Position numbers and translations under genes: made by a program. The notes under the pieces were generated by a model. It did no database searches and had not been told where the DNA came from. It was given only the letters and a program-made list of their open reading frames with translations. A DNA stretch of 8,616 nucleotides, taken from positions 1 through 8,616 of the forward strand of contig USHU01000034.1 of the NCBI GenBank assembly GCA_900554605.1, written 5' to 3'. Shown here one piece after another: positions 1-5,630 of the stretch. Every line of letters begins with the position of its first letter. Within the stretch, counting starts at the first letter, position 1. The DNA comes from an uncultured Actinomyces sp. (GTDB lineage: Bacteria; Actinomycetota; Actinomycetes; Actinomycetales; Actinomycetaceae).

Positions 1-561
1 GATCACTGCGAAGGCAGTATCTGAGCGCATGAGGAAGGCCAGTGCCAGACCAAGGGCCGCGGAAATCACCGATGCAGCCAAGGTGATGAGTCCACTTTCA
101 ACCCAGGCCTCGGGAGTCATTCGTGCTCCGGTCGCGTATCCGAATGTATAGGTAATGACAATAACCAGGGCGCTCATAGAGATCGCCGCGATCAAACGGG
201 AAAAAATGAAGGCGCCCGAACCCACGGGGGACAGTGCAAAAAGCCTGGAGATTCCAGAGGTTCGCTCAAGTGCGACAACGGTTGCAGCCGATGCGGCAGC
301 GATCATTACGCCGTACAGGGTCATTGACACCAAGACCGTTGCGCCGATATTCGCATTGATCGCCCACTCTTTCGAGAACTCCTGTCCGGCTCCAAACATC
401 ATGTACATGAAGATCGGAAGGATCAGCGCAAAGGCGAACATGGCGGGATTGAGAACCAGCTTCAGGAATGACTTCCAGGTGAGAAGCCCAAAGCCCTGCC
501 AGGAGCTCAGGGCTCGGCGGCTGATCCAGGGGTTTGTTGCTGCGTGAGTGTGAGTCGTCAT
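1..561 (-). CDS. ABC-2 type transporter permease, N-terminal part (runs off the left edge)
   Basis: This is the membrane subunit of an ABC exporter. It starts at ATG 561-559 and stays open for 187 codons to the window edge, so the C-terminus is missing (about 60 residues if the family's usual length of about 250 applies). The reading shows a polar N-terminus (MTTHTHAATNPW), then hydrophobic segments near residues 30-45, 65-90, 120-140 and 150-172, the usual ABC-2 pattern. Between the first two lies a short polar loop (GAGQEFSKEW). A conserved-looking ALERTSGISRLFALSP stretch fits the cytoplasmic loop of ABC-2 permeases, where the partner ATPase docks. AAGGA lies 7-8 bases before the ATG and serves as the ribosome binding site. 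The ATPase gene ends 65 bp upstream on the same strand, so the two genes form one operon and probably one exporter. The substrate cannot be read from the sequence; drug, peptide or lipid export are all possible. Confidence 0.88.
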   Translation of the reverse strand, partial: MTTHTHAATNPWISRRALSSWQGFGLLTWKSFLKLVLNPAMFAFALILPIFMYMMFGAGQEFSKEWAINANIGATVLVSMTLYGVMIAAASAATVVALERTSGISRLFALSPVGSGAFIFSRLIAAISMSALVIVITYTFGYATGARMTPEAWVESGLITLAASVISAALGLALAFLMRSDTAFAVI

Positions 562-626
562 TGTGAATCCTTAGAAAAGAGGTGCGAGGTGGCCAAAGTG
601 AAAGACAGGACTTGGTGCCCTGCGTT

Positions 627-1613
627 CTACTGAGTGAGCTCGGCGAAGACATCCTCGAGGCTTGAGAAAACAACCTCGAATTCGCATGCCTGGGGAATAG
701 CAACGATATGCCGAGCGGCCTCGTCAGAGAAGGTCGTGTGGAACTCCACGCGTAGCCACTGATCGGCAGCCAAGTCCCCATCACCCAAGGCAGCGGGGGC
801 GGAATCGGGGGAATCAACCTCGGCAATATCGGAAAGCTCCCACACTGTCCCAAGCTCAGCCGCACGCGCGGCCAATCCAGCGCGCACACCCTCAAGAGAG
901 GAAGAAGGAATAGAGAAGGCAAGGCGCGTCGACGAGTGCGCTCGGCGGATTTCTTCGGTCGGGGCGTCGGCACTCACTCGGCCGGCGTTGACGATAACCG
1001 TACGCTGAGCGTAGTCCTGCGCCTCGGCCAGGTAGTGGGTGGCGAAAAGGATCGTCTTGCCTTTCGAGGCCTGGGTGCTCATGAGATCCCAGAACTCCTT
1101 GCGCATGGTGACGTCCATTCCGGCGGTCGGTTCGTCGAGAATGATGAGTTCTGGGTCAGGAATGAGTGCCATTGCTAGGCGGACGCGTTTCTGCTCACCA
1201 CCGGAGAGCTTGCGGATTTTGCAGCCAAGAAGGTGACCAAGGTGGGTTTCCTCGACAAGGGGGTCAATGGACTGGGTGCGCTTGTAGACGCGCGAGAAGA
1301 GTTTGAGGATTTCTGCGACGCTGTAGTCACCAGGAAGCGAACCCGATTGAAGAACGACACCGATCAGGCCGCGGCGAATTGCTTCTTTGGCACTCATGCC
1401 AAAAACTTCCACGCTTCCGCTATCTGCCTGTTGAAGGCCAAGAATGATGTCAATTGTTGTGCTTTTTCCGGCGCCATTTCGGCCTAGGAAAGCAACGATT
1501 TCACCGGAATCAACGCGCAGGTTCATGCCCTTGAGTGCGTGCACATTCCCGTAGGTCTTCACCAGGTCTTTCGCAAGGATCACTGGGGTCGTGGTTTGAG
1601 TGTCCGTGTTCAT
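627..1613 (-). CDS. ABC transporter ATP-binding protein (ABC-2 exporter, drug-resistance type)
   Basis: This is the cytoplasmic ATPase of the exporter, 328 residues long. All the nucleotide-binding motifs are present and intact: Walker A GRNGAGKST at 44-52, Q-loop Q89, signature LSGGEQKRV at 136-144, Walker B LIILDE at 156-161, D-loop AGMD at 164-167, and H-loop histidine H193 in ATHYLAEA. After about residue 225 comes a C-terminal domain of roughly 100 residues ending in SSLEDVFAELTQ, the ending typical of the CcmA/DrrA-like exporter group. Within this C-terminal part an acidic, alanine-rich stretch (about 262-285) looks like a variable insert. An in-frame TAA lies two codons before ATG 1613, so this is the earliest possible start. 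No convincing Shine-Dalgarno is visible. The permease gene follows on the same strand. The control region upstream carries two GACA/TGTC dyads, which suggests regulation by a DNA-binding protein encoded elsewhere. Confidence 0.95.
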   Translation of the reverse strand: MNTDTQTTTPVILAKDLVKTYGNVHALKGMNLRVDSGEIVAFLGRNGAGKSTTIDIILGLQQADSGSVEVFGMSAKEAIRRGLIGVVLQSGSLPGDYSVAEILKLFSRVYKRTQSIDPLVEETHLGHLLGCKIRKLSGGEQKRVRLAMALIPDPELIILDEPTAGMDVTMRKEFWDLMSTQASKGKTILFATHYLAEAQDYAQRTVIVNAGRVSADAPTEEIRRAHSSTRLAFSIPSSSLEGVRAGLAARAAELGTVWELSDIAEVDSPDSAPAALGDGDLAADQWLRVEFHTTFSDEAARHIVAIPQACEFEVVFSSLEDVFAELTQ

Positions 1614-1640
1614 GCTTTAAGTCAAGCATGTGAGGGACAT

Positions 1641-1686
1641 CGACAACAGTGTCGTTTTTACGAAGTTTCACATGACACTTGTCATG
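1641..1686. promoter_or_regulatory. Two GACA...TGTC dyads in the ABC/GNAT divergent region (candidate operator)
   Basis: Positions 1671-1686 read CATGACACTTGTCATG, a perfect inverted repeat of 7-bp arms around CT. Positions 1641-1654 read CGACA-ACAG-TGTCG, a second dyad with the same GACA/TGTC core. Their centres are about 31 bp apart, close to three helical turns, so a protein could bind both on one face. The stronger dyad sits just upstream of the -35 position expected for the plus-strand gene. Both dyads lie between the genes, upstream of the ABC operon. Such layouts are common for response regulators or one-component regulators of ABC exporters, but no regulator is encoded in this window. 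The regulator's identity is therefore not known. Confidence 0.55.
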
Positions 1687-1707
1687 AGATCTTTATGAGG
1701 CTTCTTC

Positions 1708-1719
1708 TACTATTAAGGG
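1708..1719 (+). promoter_or_regulatory. Candidate -10 box of a leaderless promoter for the first GNAT gene
   Basis: TACTAT at 1708-1713 fits the actinobacterial TANNNT -10 pattern. It lies six bases before GTG 1720, so transcription would begin at or next to the start codon. No clear -35 is seen. The purine run AAGGGG touches the GTG and is too close to act as a normal Shine-Dalgarno, which favours a leaderless transcript. Confidence 0.45.
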
Positions 1720-2340
1720 GTGAGTTCTTGCGATTCCCATTTAATTACTCTCCCCGTCCGCCGTTTTTCACACTTCTATCCTCAAGTTCGCGCGCTACTC
1801 ACCGAGGCTTTCCCCTCTTCTGAACTCGTGCCTGAATGGGTGCTCAACACCTTCGCACTGCGTCGTTCCATTGATTTTCTGGCTTACTTTGATCCCGCTC
1901 AAGAGTCGAGTTTTTGCGGGATTACCCTCACGATTCACTCTGAGGATTTACTCTTTGTCATCTTCCTGGCAACGGACCGTTCCGCACGTTCCAAGGGGTA
2001 TGGTTCGCGCATCCTGTCCCAACTCAAGGAGCACTATCCCGAACATGCGATTGCGCTGGAAATTGAACCGATGCTTCGCGATGCCGAGAATTTTCACCAG
2101 CGCGAGAGGCGACTGGCTTTCTATCAGCGCAATGGCTTCGATGAGACTGGGTTGTTTACGAATTATGAGGACGAGAACTACGAGATCTTGCTCTACCTAC
2201 CCGCGCAGCTTCCCGACGAAGGTGCGACAGCGCAGCGCTACAAGGATTTAGGCGTATTGTGTGGAGCCCTTGAGGAGCTCCTGTCGTCTTTGACCATGCC
2301 GGTCTTCATCCCCACCATCCACGTCGGCATGAGGGAATAG
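1720..2340 (+). CDS. GNAT family N-acetyltransferase
   Basis: A 206-residue protein with the GNAT fold, which transfers an acetyl group from acetyl-CoA to an amine. The acetyl-CoA motif A is visible as strand VIFLATD followed by R90-S-K-G93-Y-G95, matching R/Q-x-x-G-x-G/A. A later RRLAFYQRNGF (130-140) is the usual helix-strand element near the C-terminus, and Y135 is placed like the general acid of many GNATs. The substrate cannot be deduced. The extra C-terminal part after about residue 165 contains LGVLCGALEELLSSL, a short helical tail. GTG 1720 is the only reasonable start, because no in-frame ATG, GTG or TTG follows before conserved sequence. The gene diverges from the ABC operon and ends 12 bp before the convergent gene on the other strand. 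Resistance to an amine-containing drug is possible, but nothing in the sequence shows it. Confidence 0.88.
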   Translation: MSSCDSHLITLPVRRFSHFYPQVRALLTEAFPSSELVPEWVLNTFALRRSIDFLAYFDPAQESSFCGITLTIHSEDLLFVIFLATDRSARSKGYGSRILSQLKEHYPEHAIALEIEPMLRDAENFHQRERRLAFYQRNGFDETGLFTNYEDENYEILLYLPAQLPDEGATAQRYKDLGVLCGALEELLSSLTMPVFIPTIHVGMRE

Positions 2341-2352
2341 CCGAGGCCGAGG

Positions 2353-3489
2353 CTACGCGGCAGGGTCTGGTAGGTCGCGGTGGTCGTTGGGAATCAACAC
2401 CCGAGGATCAGGCACAGAACCATCAGAAGGACGAATCCCACTCTTGTAACTAAACTCCGTGTTCTTCTCGCGAAGAATAACCGTCACAATCCCCCCATTC
2501 TTCTTATCTTCCCACGCAAGGTAGTGGCCAACCCCAGGTACCGGACTGGCATAGTCATACACCAACACAAAACCCAGTGGATTCAAATGAGCATTCCCCA
2601 TCTCAATAACCCGCCCCACATCACGCGGACCACACTGAACACGCTGGCTTTCAAGCCAAAACTCTGAAGGGGCAAGGTTCTTCTCCGTTTTCATCTCGCT
2701 AGGGCTGCTGGGAGCCACATAATACGGCGAGTCACCAAGAACTTCGTCTCTGAAACTCAAAATCCCCGGCTCAACATCACGCTGAAATACCTCAATCGAC
2801 TGACGATCATCCAACGACTTACTGCCCTCAGTCTTTGGAAATTCAGGCGCGTCCCTATCAAAATCCCAAATACTGGGAAGACTAGGACTCACGTATCCGG
2901 CGATATCCCGAGAATCATTGGGAATCAACACCCGCGGATCAGGCACAGAACCATCAGAAGGACGATCTTGGGTGTCATATTGAAAAGCCAATGACTGATC
3001 CCTAATTAAGATTTCAACACGCCCTCCATTCTTTTCATCACGCCAAACCAGAGACTCCTGATCATGCACAATCGATACATACCCAAGGGGTTCGAGATAC
3101 CGGCCGAGAATTTCTTCAACGCGGTCTGGGGATTGGGTACCCCCACGTACTCTCTGACTGGACAGCTCCCATCCATCGTAGAGACGACTAATTTTGCTCT
3201 TCTCAGTCTCAGGACGAAGAGACTGAGAACCACTATAAATTTCATTTCGTGCGGCAAGAATGTGCGGCTCAACATCACGCTGAAAGGCCTCAACCGACAC
3301 GCGCTTCTCCAAAGGAAGACTCCCACCCCCACGCGGGGGAATATCGATGTAAGGGAACGAGATAATTCCAATAAACACCCATATCGCGAATAGGAATCCC
3401 ACCACTGCGCCTACAAAACGCAGCACGTACCGCAAATAGCGCTTTACGCGCCGTCCCTGTACTCCACGCGTGGACTGCGAATCAGACAC
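2353..3489 (-). CDS. Hypothetical membrane-anchored protein with two tandem copies of one domain
   Basis: I do not recognise the family. The protein begins with a basic stretch (RRVKRYLRYVLR), then one hydrophobic segment of about 27 residues (about 20-46), so the N-terminus is probably inside and the rest outside the cell. The exterior holds two copies of a domain of about 130-140 residues (about 64-195 and 230-372). Each copy starts with an ...EAFQRDVEP/EVFQRDVEP motif, passes through ESQRV/SSQRV, a LxPLGxV strand and W(R/E)D(E/K)KNGG, and ends in RPSDGSVPDPRVLIPND. The two copies differ clearly in the middle but are identical over those last 17 residues. Three GTG codons stand in tandem at 3495-3487, behind GAGGAGGT. 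The third is best spaced (about 7 bases from AGGAGG), so I used it, giving 378 residues; starting at the first would give 380. The gene is on the same strand as the GNAT gene upstream (77 bp gap). The role is unknown. Confidence 0.8.
   Translation of the reverse strand: MSDSQSTRGVQGRRVKRYLRYVLRFVGAVVGFLFAIWVFIGIISFPYIDIPPRGGGSLPLEKRVSVEAFQRDVEPHILAARNEIYSGSQSLRPETEKSKISRLYDGWELSSQRVRGGTQSPDRVEEILGRYLEPLGYVSIVHDQESLVWRDEKNGGRVEILIRDQSLAFQYDTQDRPSDGSVPDPRVLIPNDSRDIAGYVSPSLPSIWDFDRDAPEFPKTEGSKSLDDRQSIEVFQRDVEPGILSFRDEVLGDSPYYVAPSSPSEMKTEKNLAPSEFWLESQRVQCGPRDVGRVIEMGNAHLNPLGFVLVYDYASPVPGVGHYLAWEDKKNGGIVTVILREKNTEFSYKSGIRPSDGSVPDPRVLIPNDHRDLPDPAA
2387..2434. repeat. Direct repeat copy A (48 bp) inside the duplicated-domain gene
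   Basis: This block matches 2918-2965 at 47 of 48 bases, 531 bp apart (177 codons, so in frame). The only difference is A versus C at the fourth base of the CCCGAGG/CCCGCGG word. It encodes the shared end of the second domain copy. Confidence 0.95.
2767..2787. repeat. Second direct repeat, copy A (21 bp)
   Basis: Identical to 3265-3285, 498 bp (166 codons) apart. It encodes the FQRDVEP motif at the start of the second domain copy. The different offset (498 against 531 bp) shows that insertions or deletions occurred between the two blocks after duplication. Confidence 0.9.
2918..2965. repeat. Direct repeat copy B (48 bp) inside the duplicated-domain gene
   Basis: Partner of 2387-2434, encoding the end of the first domain copy. 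Its identity at the base level is far higher than that of the rest of the two copies, which have diverged considerably in protein sequence. Confidence 0.95.
3265..3285. repeat. Second direct repeat, copy B (21 bp)
   Basis: Partner of 2767-2787, encoding FQRDVEP at the start of the first domain copy. Confidence 0.9.
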
Positions 3490-3495
3490 CACCAC

Positions 3496-3503
3496 ACCTC
3501 CTC
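3496..3503 (-). promoter_or_regulatory. Strong ribosome binding site before three tandem GTG codons
   Basis: The minus strand reads GAGGAGGT followed directly by GTGGTGGTG. AGGAGG is 1, 4 and 7 bases from the first, second and third GTG, so the third is the most likely start. Confidence 0.75.
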
Positions 3504-3524
3504 GCCGTCGTTGAGGTCAGCCCC

Positions 3525-3552
3525 AGCCTAACGAAGAACGCTGATTCAGCAA
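3525..3552 (-). promoter_or_regulatory. Weak candidate promoter for the duplicated-domain gene
   Basis: On the minus strand TTGCTG (3552-3547) and TAGGCT (3530-3525) are separated by 16 bp. Each matches its consensus at only three of six bases. A start here would give a leader of about 30 bases. Transcription from the GNAT gene upstream is an equally good explanation. Confidence 0.25.
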
Positions 3553-3566
3553 GTAATTACTCGACA

Positions 3567-4061
3567 CTATTTCGATATTTGAGAAAACAACCCATCGTAG
3601 GCAATTCGCGGGCACTGGCCTCGTACCGCAATCATCCCGCATGGCTCAAAGCCATAAGCCTCCAGCGCTCGACGCATCGGCGCATTATCAAGGTGCGTAT
3701 CGCAGCGCAGATACGGAACTTGCCCCACGCAAAAGTCCATGACCACGCGAGTGACCCCGCGGCCTCGGACGCTGGCAAGGCGATGGATCACGCCATACTC
3801 ATCATCGAAGTGCCAGGCCCCATCAATCTGGGAATACTCCTCTTCCGGCCCGCGAGCGAAACTAAACACCGCCAAAGGCCCCTGTTCATCACAAACAAGG
3901 AAGCACTCGCCTCGTTCAATATCCCTGAGCGCATCACTGCGGTTGGGGTAATCGCTGGGCCACTGCGTCGGGTTACCGTTCGCCCGCATGAATTCCCGAG
4001 CATGGTCAAAAGCAGACTCGATGAAATCCAGATCCTCGGAAGTGGCGGGGCGTATGAACAT
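3567..4061 (-). CDS. GNAT family N-acetyltransferase (second, unrelated to the first)
   Basis: A 164-residue GNAT enzyme when started at ATG 4061. MFIRPATSEDLDFI is a classical GNAT first strand and helix, whereas the 24 extra codons back to GTG 4133 look unlike GNAT sequence and would leave only 2 bp to the divergent gene. The N-terminal QWPSDYP (33-39) and DIERGECFLV (48-56) and the later DTHLDNAPMRRALEAYGFEPCGMI (about 121-144) resemble a small-GNAT group of unknown substrate found widely in bacteria. The acetyl-CoA loop is V98-R-G100-R-G102; the residue at the usual Q/R position is S97, a departure from the consensus. The gene is on the same strand as, and 77 bp upstream of, the duplicated-domain gene. 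Base composition is like that of its neighbours. Confidence 0.87.
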   Translation of the reverse strand: MFIRPATSEDLDFIESAFDHAREFMRANGNPTQWPSDYPNRSDALRDIERGECFLVCDEQGPLAVFSFARGPEEEYSQIDGAWHFDDEYGVIHRLASVRGRGVTRVVMDFCVGQVPYLRCDTHLDNAPMRRALEAYGFEPCGMIAVRGQCPRIAYDGLFSQISK

Positions 4062-4067
4062 GTCATC

Positions 4068-4073
4068 AGGGTA
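4068..4073 (-). promoter_or_regulatory. Candidate -10 box (leaderless) for the second GNAT gene
   Basis: On the minus strand TACCCT lies exactly six bases (GATGAC) before ATG 4061, the same layout as the GNAT gene at 1720 and rarD at 4136. No Shine-Dalgarno is visible. This also supports ATG 4061 as the start. Confidence 0.4.
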
Positions 4074-4123
4074 GCTCACACAAAAATCACACACGCCACC
4101 GGGCACCACTACACTCAAACCGT

Positions 4124-4129
4124 TACGCT
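4124..4129 (+). promoter_or_regulatory. Candidate -10 box (leaderless) for rarD
   Basis: TACGCT is followed by six bases (GCACCT) and then ATG 4136. No purine-rich ribosome binding site precedes the ATG and no -35 is evident. Confidence 0.4.
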
Positions 4130-4135
4130 GCACCT

Positions 4136-5077
4136 ATGGCCAGCGAACATCCCACACGAAACGAGCACTTCGGAAAATATCTTGCCTTAGGTATCGGCAC
4201 TCACGTCATGTGGGGATTTTTCCCGCTGTACTTCCACCTTCTTGAACCGGCCGGCTCGCTGGAAATCATTGTTCACCGAGCGCTATGGGCCTTCATCGCC
4301 TGCTTGATTGCACTGGCTCTGACTCGCTCCCTGCCCAGAATGTGGCGCGTGATCCGAACCCCCGCGCTCATGGCGCCACTTGCCGCCGCAGGTTTCTTGG
4401 TTGTCATCAACTGGACGACCTATATTTACGCGATCCTCATCGGCCACACGACCGATGCCGCGCTCGGCTATTACATCAATCCCCTCTTTACGGTCGCCCT
4501 GGGGATGGTCGTTCTCCACGAGAGAATCTCGCGCCTTCAAGGTGTTGCTCTTGGCCTGGGTGTCCTCGCTGTTGCGGTCATCATCATCGGGCTCGGCCGG
4601 CTCCCGTGGATTTCGCTCGCACTTCCCGCGTCCTTCGGTCTGTACTCACTGGTGAAAAAGAAGGTCGCACTCAAGGTTGCTCCCCTCGATGGAATGGCCA
4701 TTGAAACCGCGGTCGTCATCCCGATTTTAGGGATGTATTACGCCTACCTTGTTGCCCACCAATCGACGTCATTCCATACCCTTCAGCGTGCCGGTGATGG
4801 TGCAATGTCTTGGCAGCTTCACCTGGCAATGCTCATCGGAGCGGGAATCCTGACCGTCATTCCGCTCATCACATTCGCCAAGGCATCGCAGGGACTCCCA
4901 CTGGGGCTCTTGGGCTTCCTTCAGTACATTTCCCCCAGCATCCAGCTGGTTATTGGCGTGTGCATCTTCCACGAGTACATGGAGCCGACGCGCTGGATTG
5001 CGACCGGAATTGTCTGGGTCGCTCTTGCTCTGCTCAGTGTCGACGGCGTGATCAGAATGCAACGCGCCAAGCAATAA
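4136..5077 (+). CDS. rarD: RarD protein, EamA/DMT superfamily permease
   Basis: A 313-residue inner-membrane permease of the drug/metabolite transporter superfamily with about ten hydrophobic segments. RarD family features are clear: W26-G-F-F-P-L-Y early, HRALWAF (47-53), the stretch NWTTYIYAILIGHTTDAALG (92-111) followed by YYINPLFTVALG, then HERISRLQ (128-135), SFGLYSLVKKK (166-176), and GFLQYISPSIQLVIGV (260-275). Length is close to the family's usual 290-310. The substrate of RarD is not established; the name comes from an old chloramphenicol-sensitivity label, so drug resistance should not be assumed. The start is ATG 4136, with a candidate -10 box at 4124-4129 and no Shine-Dalgarno. 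The last 26 bp overlap, tail to tail, the end of the small gene on the opposite strand. Confidence 0.93.
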   Translation: MASEHPTRNEHFGKYLALGIGTHVMWGFFPLYFHLLEPAGSLEIIVHRALWAFIACLIALALTRSLPRMWRVIRTPALMAPLAAAGFLVVINWTTYIYAILIGHTTDAALGYYINPLFTVALGMVVLHERISRLQGVALGLGVLAVAVIIIGLGRLPWISLALPASFGLYSLVKKKVALKVAPLDGMAIETAVVIPILGMYYAYLVAHQSTSFHTLQRAGDGAMSWQLHLAMLIGAGILTVIPLITFAKASQGLPLGLLGFLQYISPSIQLVIGVCIFHEYMEPTRWIATGIVWVALALLSVDGVIRMQRAKQ

Positions 5078-5630
5078 CGACGCCCACCGCGACGATAACC
5101 GCCACCACGATCCCCGCAATCACGCGGTTTCGCACGCTCTTTTCCCCGCGAGGCTTTCGCGAGCGCGTTCCGTTTGCGAAGGCCTCGAGGTCGCTGAGTG
5201 GACCGCTATTCACCGTTTCCCGCCAGCTCCAATCCACGGCTTCACCTGACGAGGCCGTGGTGGGGATAGCCGTTGGAGCGTACTGCGACGCTGTGGCTTG
5301 GGCAGGTTCAGACTGAGGCGGCTGAAGCTGCTGCGGTGCTGTTGGCGCTGCCTGGACGCCGTAATCGATGATCGGTGTCCCCGCGGCCGGGGGCATACCC
5401 ATTTCGGAAGCGCTCGGGCCAATCGGCATGTTCGAGGTGTACTGAATCTGCGGTTCGAGCGTTCCCCCAGAGGAGTCAAGAATCCACTGGCGCAACTGTG
5501 GATACAGGCTGGGGTTTTTCAGCAGATGCCGACGAAGGTCAGGGCGCTCGGCCGCGAGTTGCGCCATGAGTTCGGGCGGCATCGTGGGGTCTTGAGCTTG
5601 GGCGGGGGTGATCGAATTGAGGTCGTACAT
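5052..5630 (-). CDS. Small membrane protein, variant leucine-rich-repeat-like N-terminus and C-terminal anchor, coupled to dnaB
   Basis: A 192-residue protein. Residues 8-50 (TPAQAQDPTMPPELMAQLAAERPDL... to QLRQWI) resemble the short helical variant leucine-rich-repeat-like segment seen at the N-terminus of many actinobacterial proteins. A proline/glutamine/alanine-rich linker follows (about 55-130). A basic stretch (RSRKPRGEKSVRNR, about 156-169) precedes a single C-terminal hydrophobic helix (about 170-188), so it is probably a tail-anchored protein facing the cytoplasm. The ATG (5630-5628) overlaps the dnaB stop codon as TAATG, and no Shine-Dalgarno is seen, so translation is likely coupled to dnaB. 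The function is unknown; the coupling may reflect transcription only. Its stop codon lies inside the 3' end of rarD on the other strand, overlapping it by 26 bp. Confidence 0.85.
   Translation of the reverse strand: MYDLNSITPAQAQDPTMPPELMAQLAAERPDLRRHLLKNPSLYPQLRQWILDSSGGTLEPQIQYTSNMPIGPSASEMGMPPAAGTPIIDYGVQAAPTAPQQLQPPQSEPAQATASQYAPTAIPTTASSGEAVDWSWRETVNSGPLSDLEAFANGTRSRKPRGEKSVRNRVIAGIVVAVIVAVGVVIAWRVAF

Noticed and set aside
266..973. A 235-residue open frame on the minus strand
   Set aside because: It overlaps the ABC permease and ATPase in another frame, is rich in arginine, proline and serine, and has no family features.
2338..2355. Bidirectional terminator between the first GNAT gene and the duplicated-domain gene
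   Set aside because: The dyad TAGCC/GGCTA spans both stop codons but has only 5 bp in the stem and no T-tract on either side.
4062..4133. N-terminal extension of the second GNAT to GTG 4133
   Set aside because: It would leave only 2 bp to the divergent rarD start, and MFIRPATSEDL at 4061 is a typical GNAT beginning with its own -10 box.
3579..4190. A 203-residue open frame on the plus strand
   Set aside because: It is antisense to the second GNAT gene and runs into rarD in a different frame; the GNAT reading has clear family motifs.
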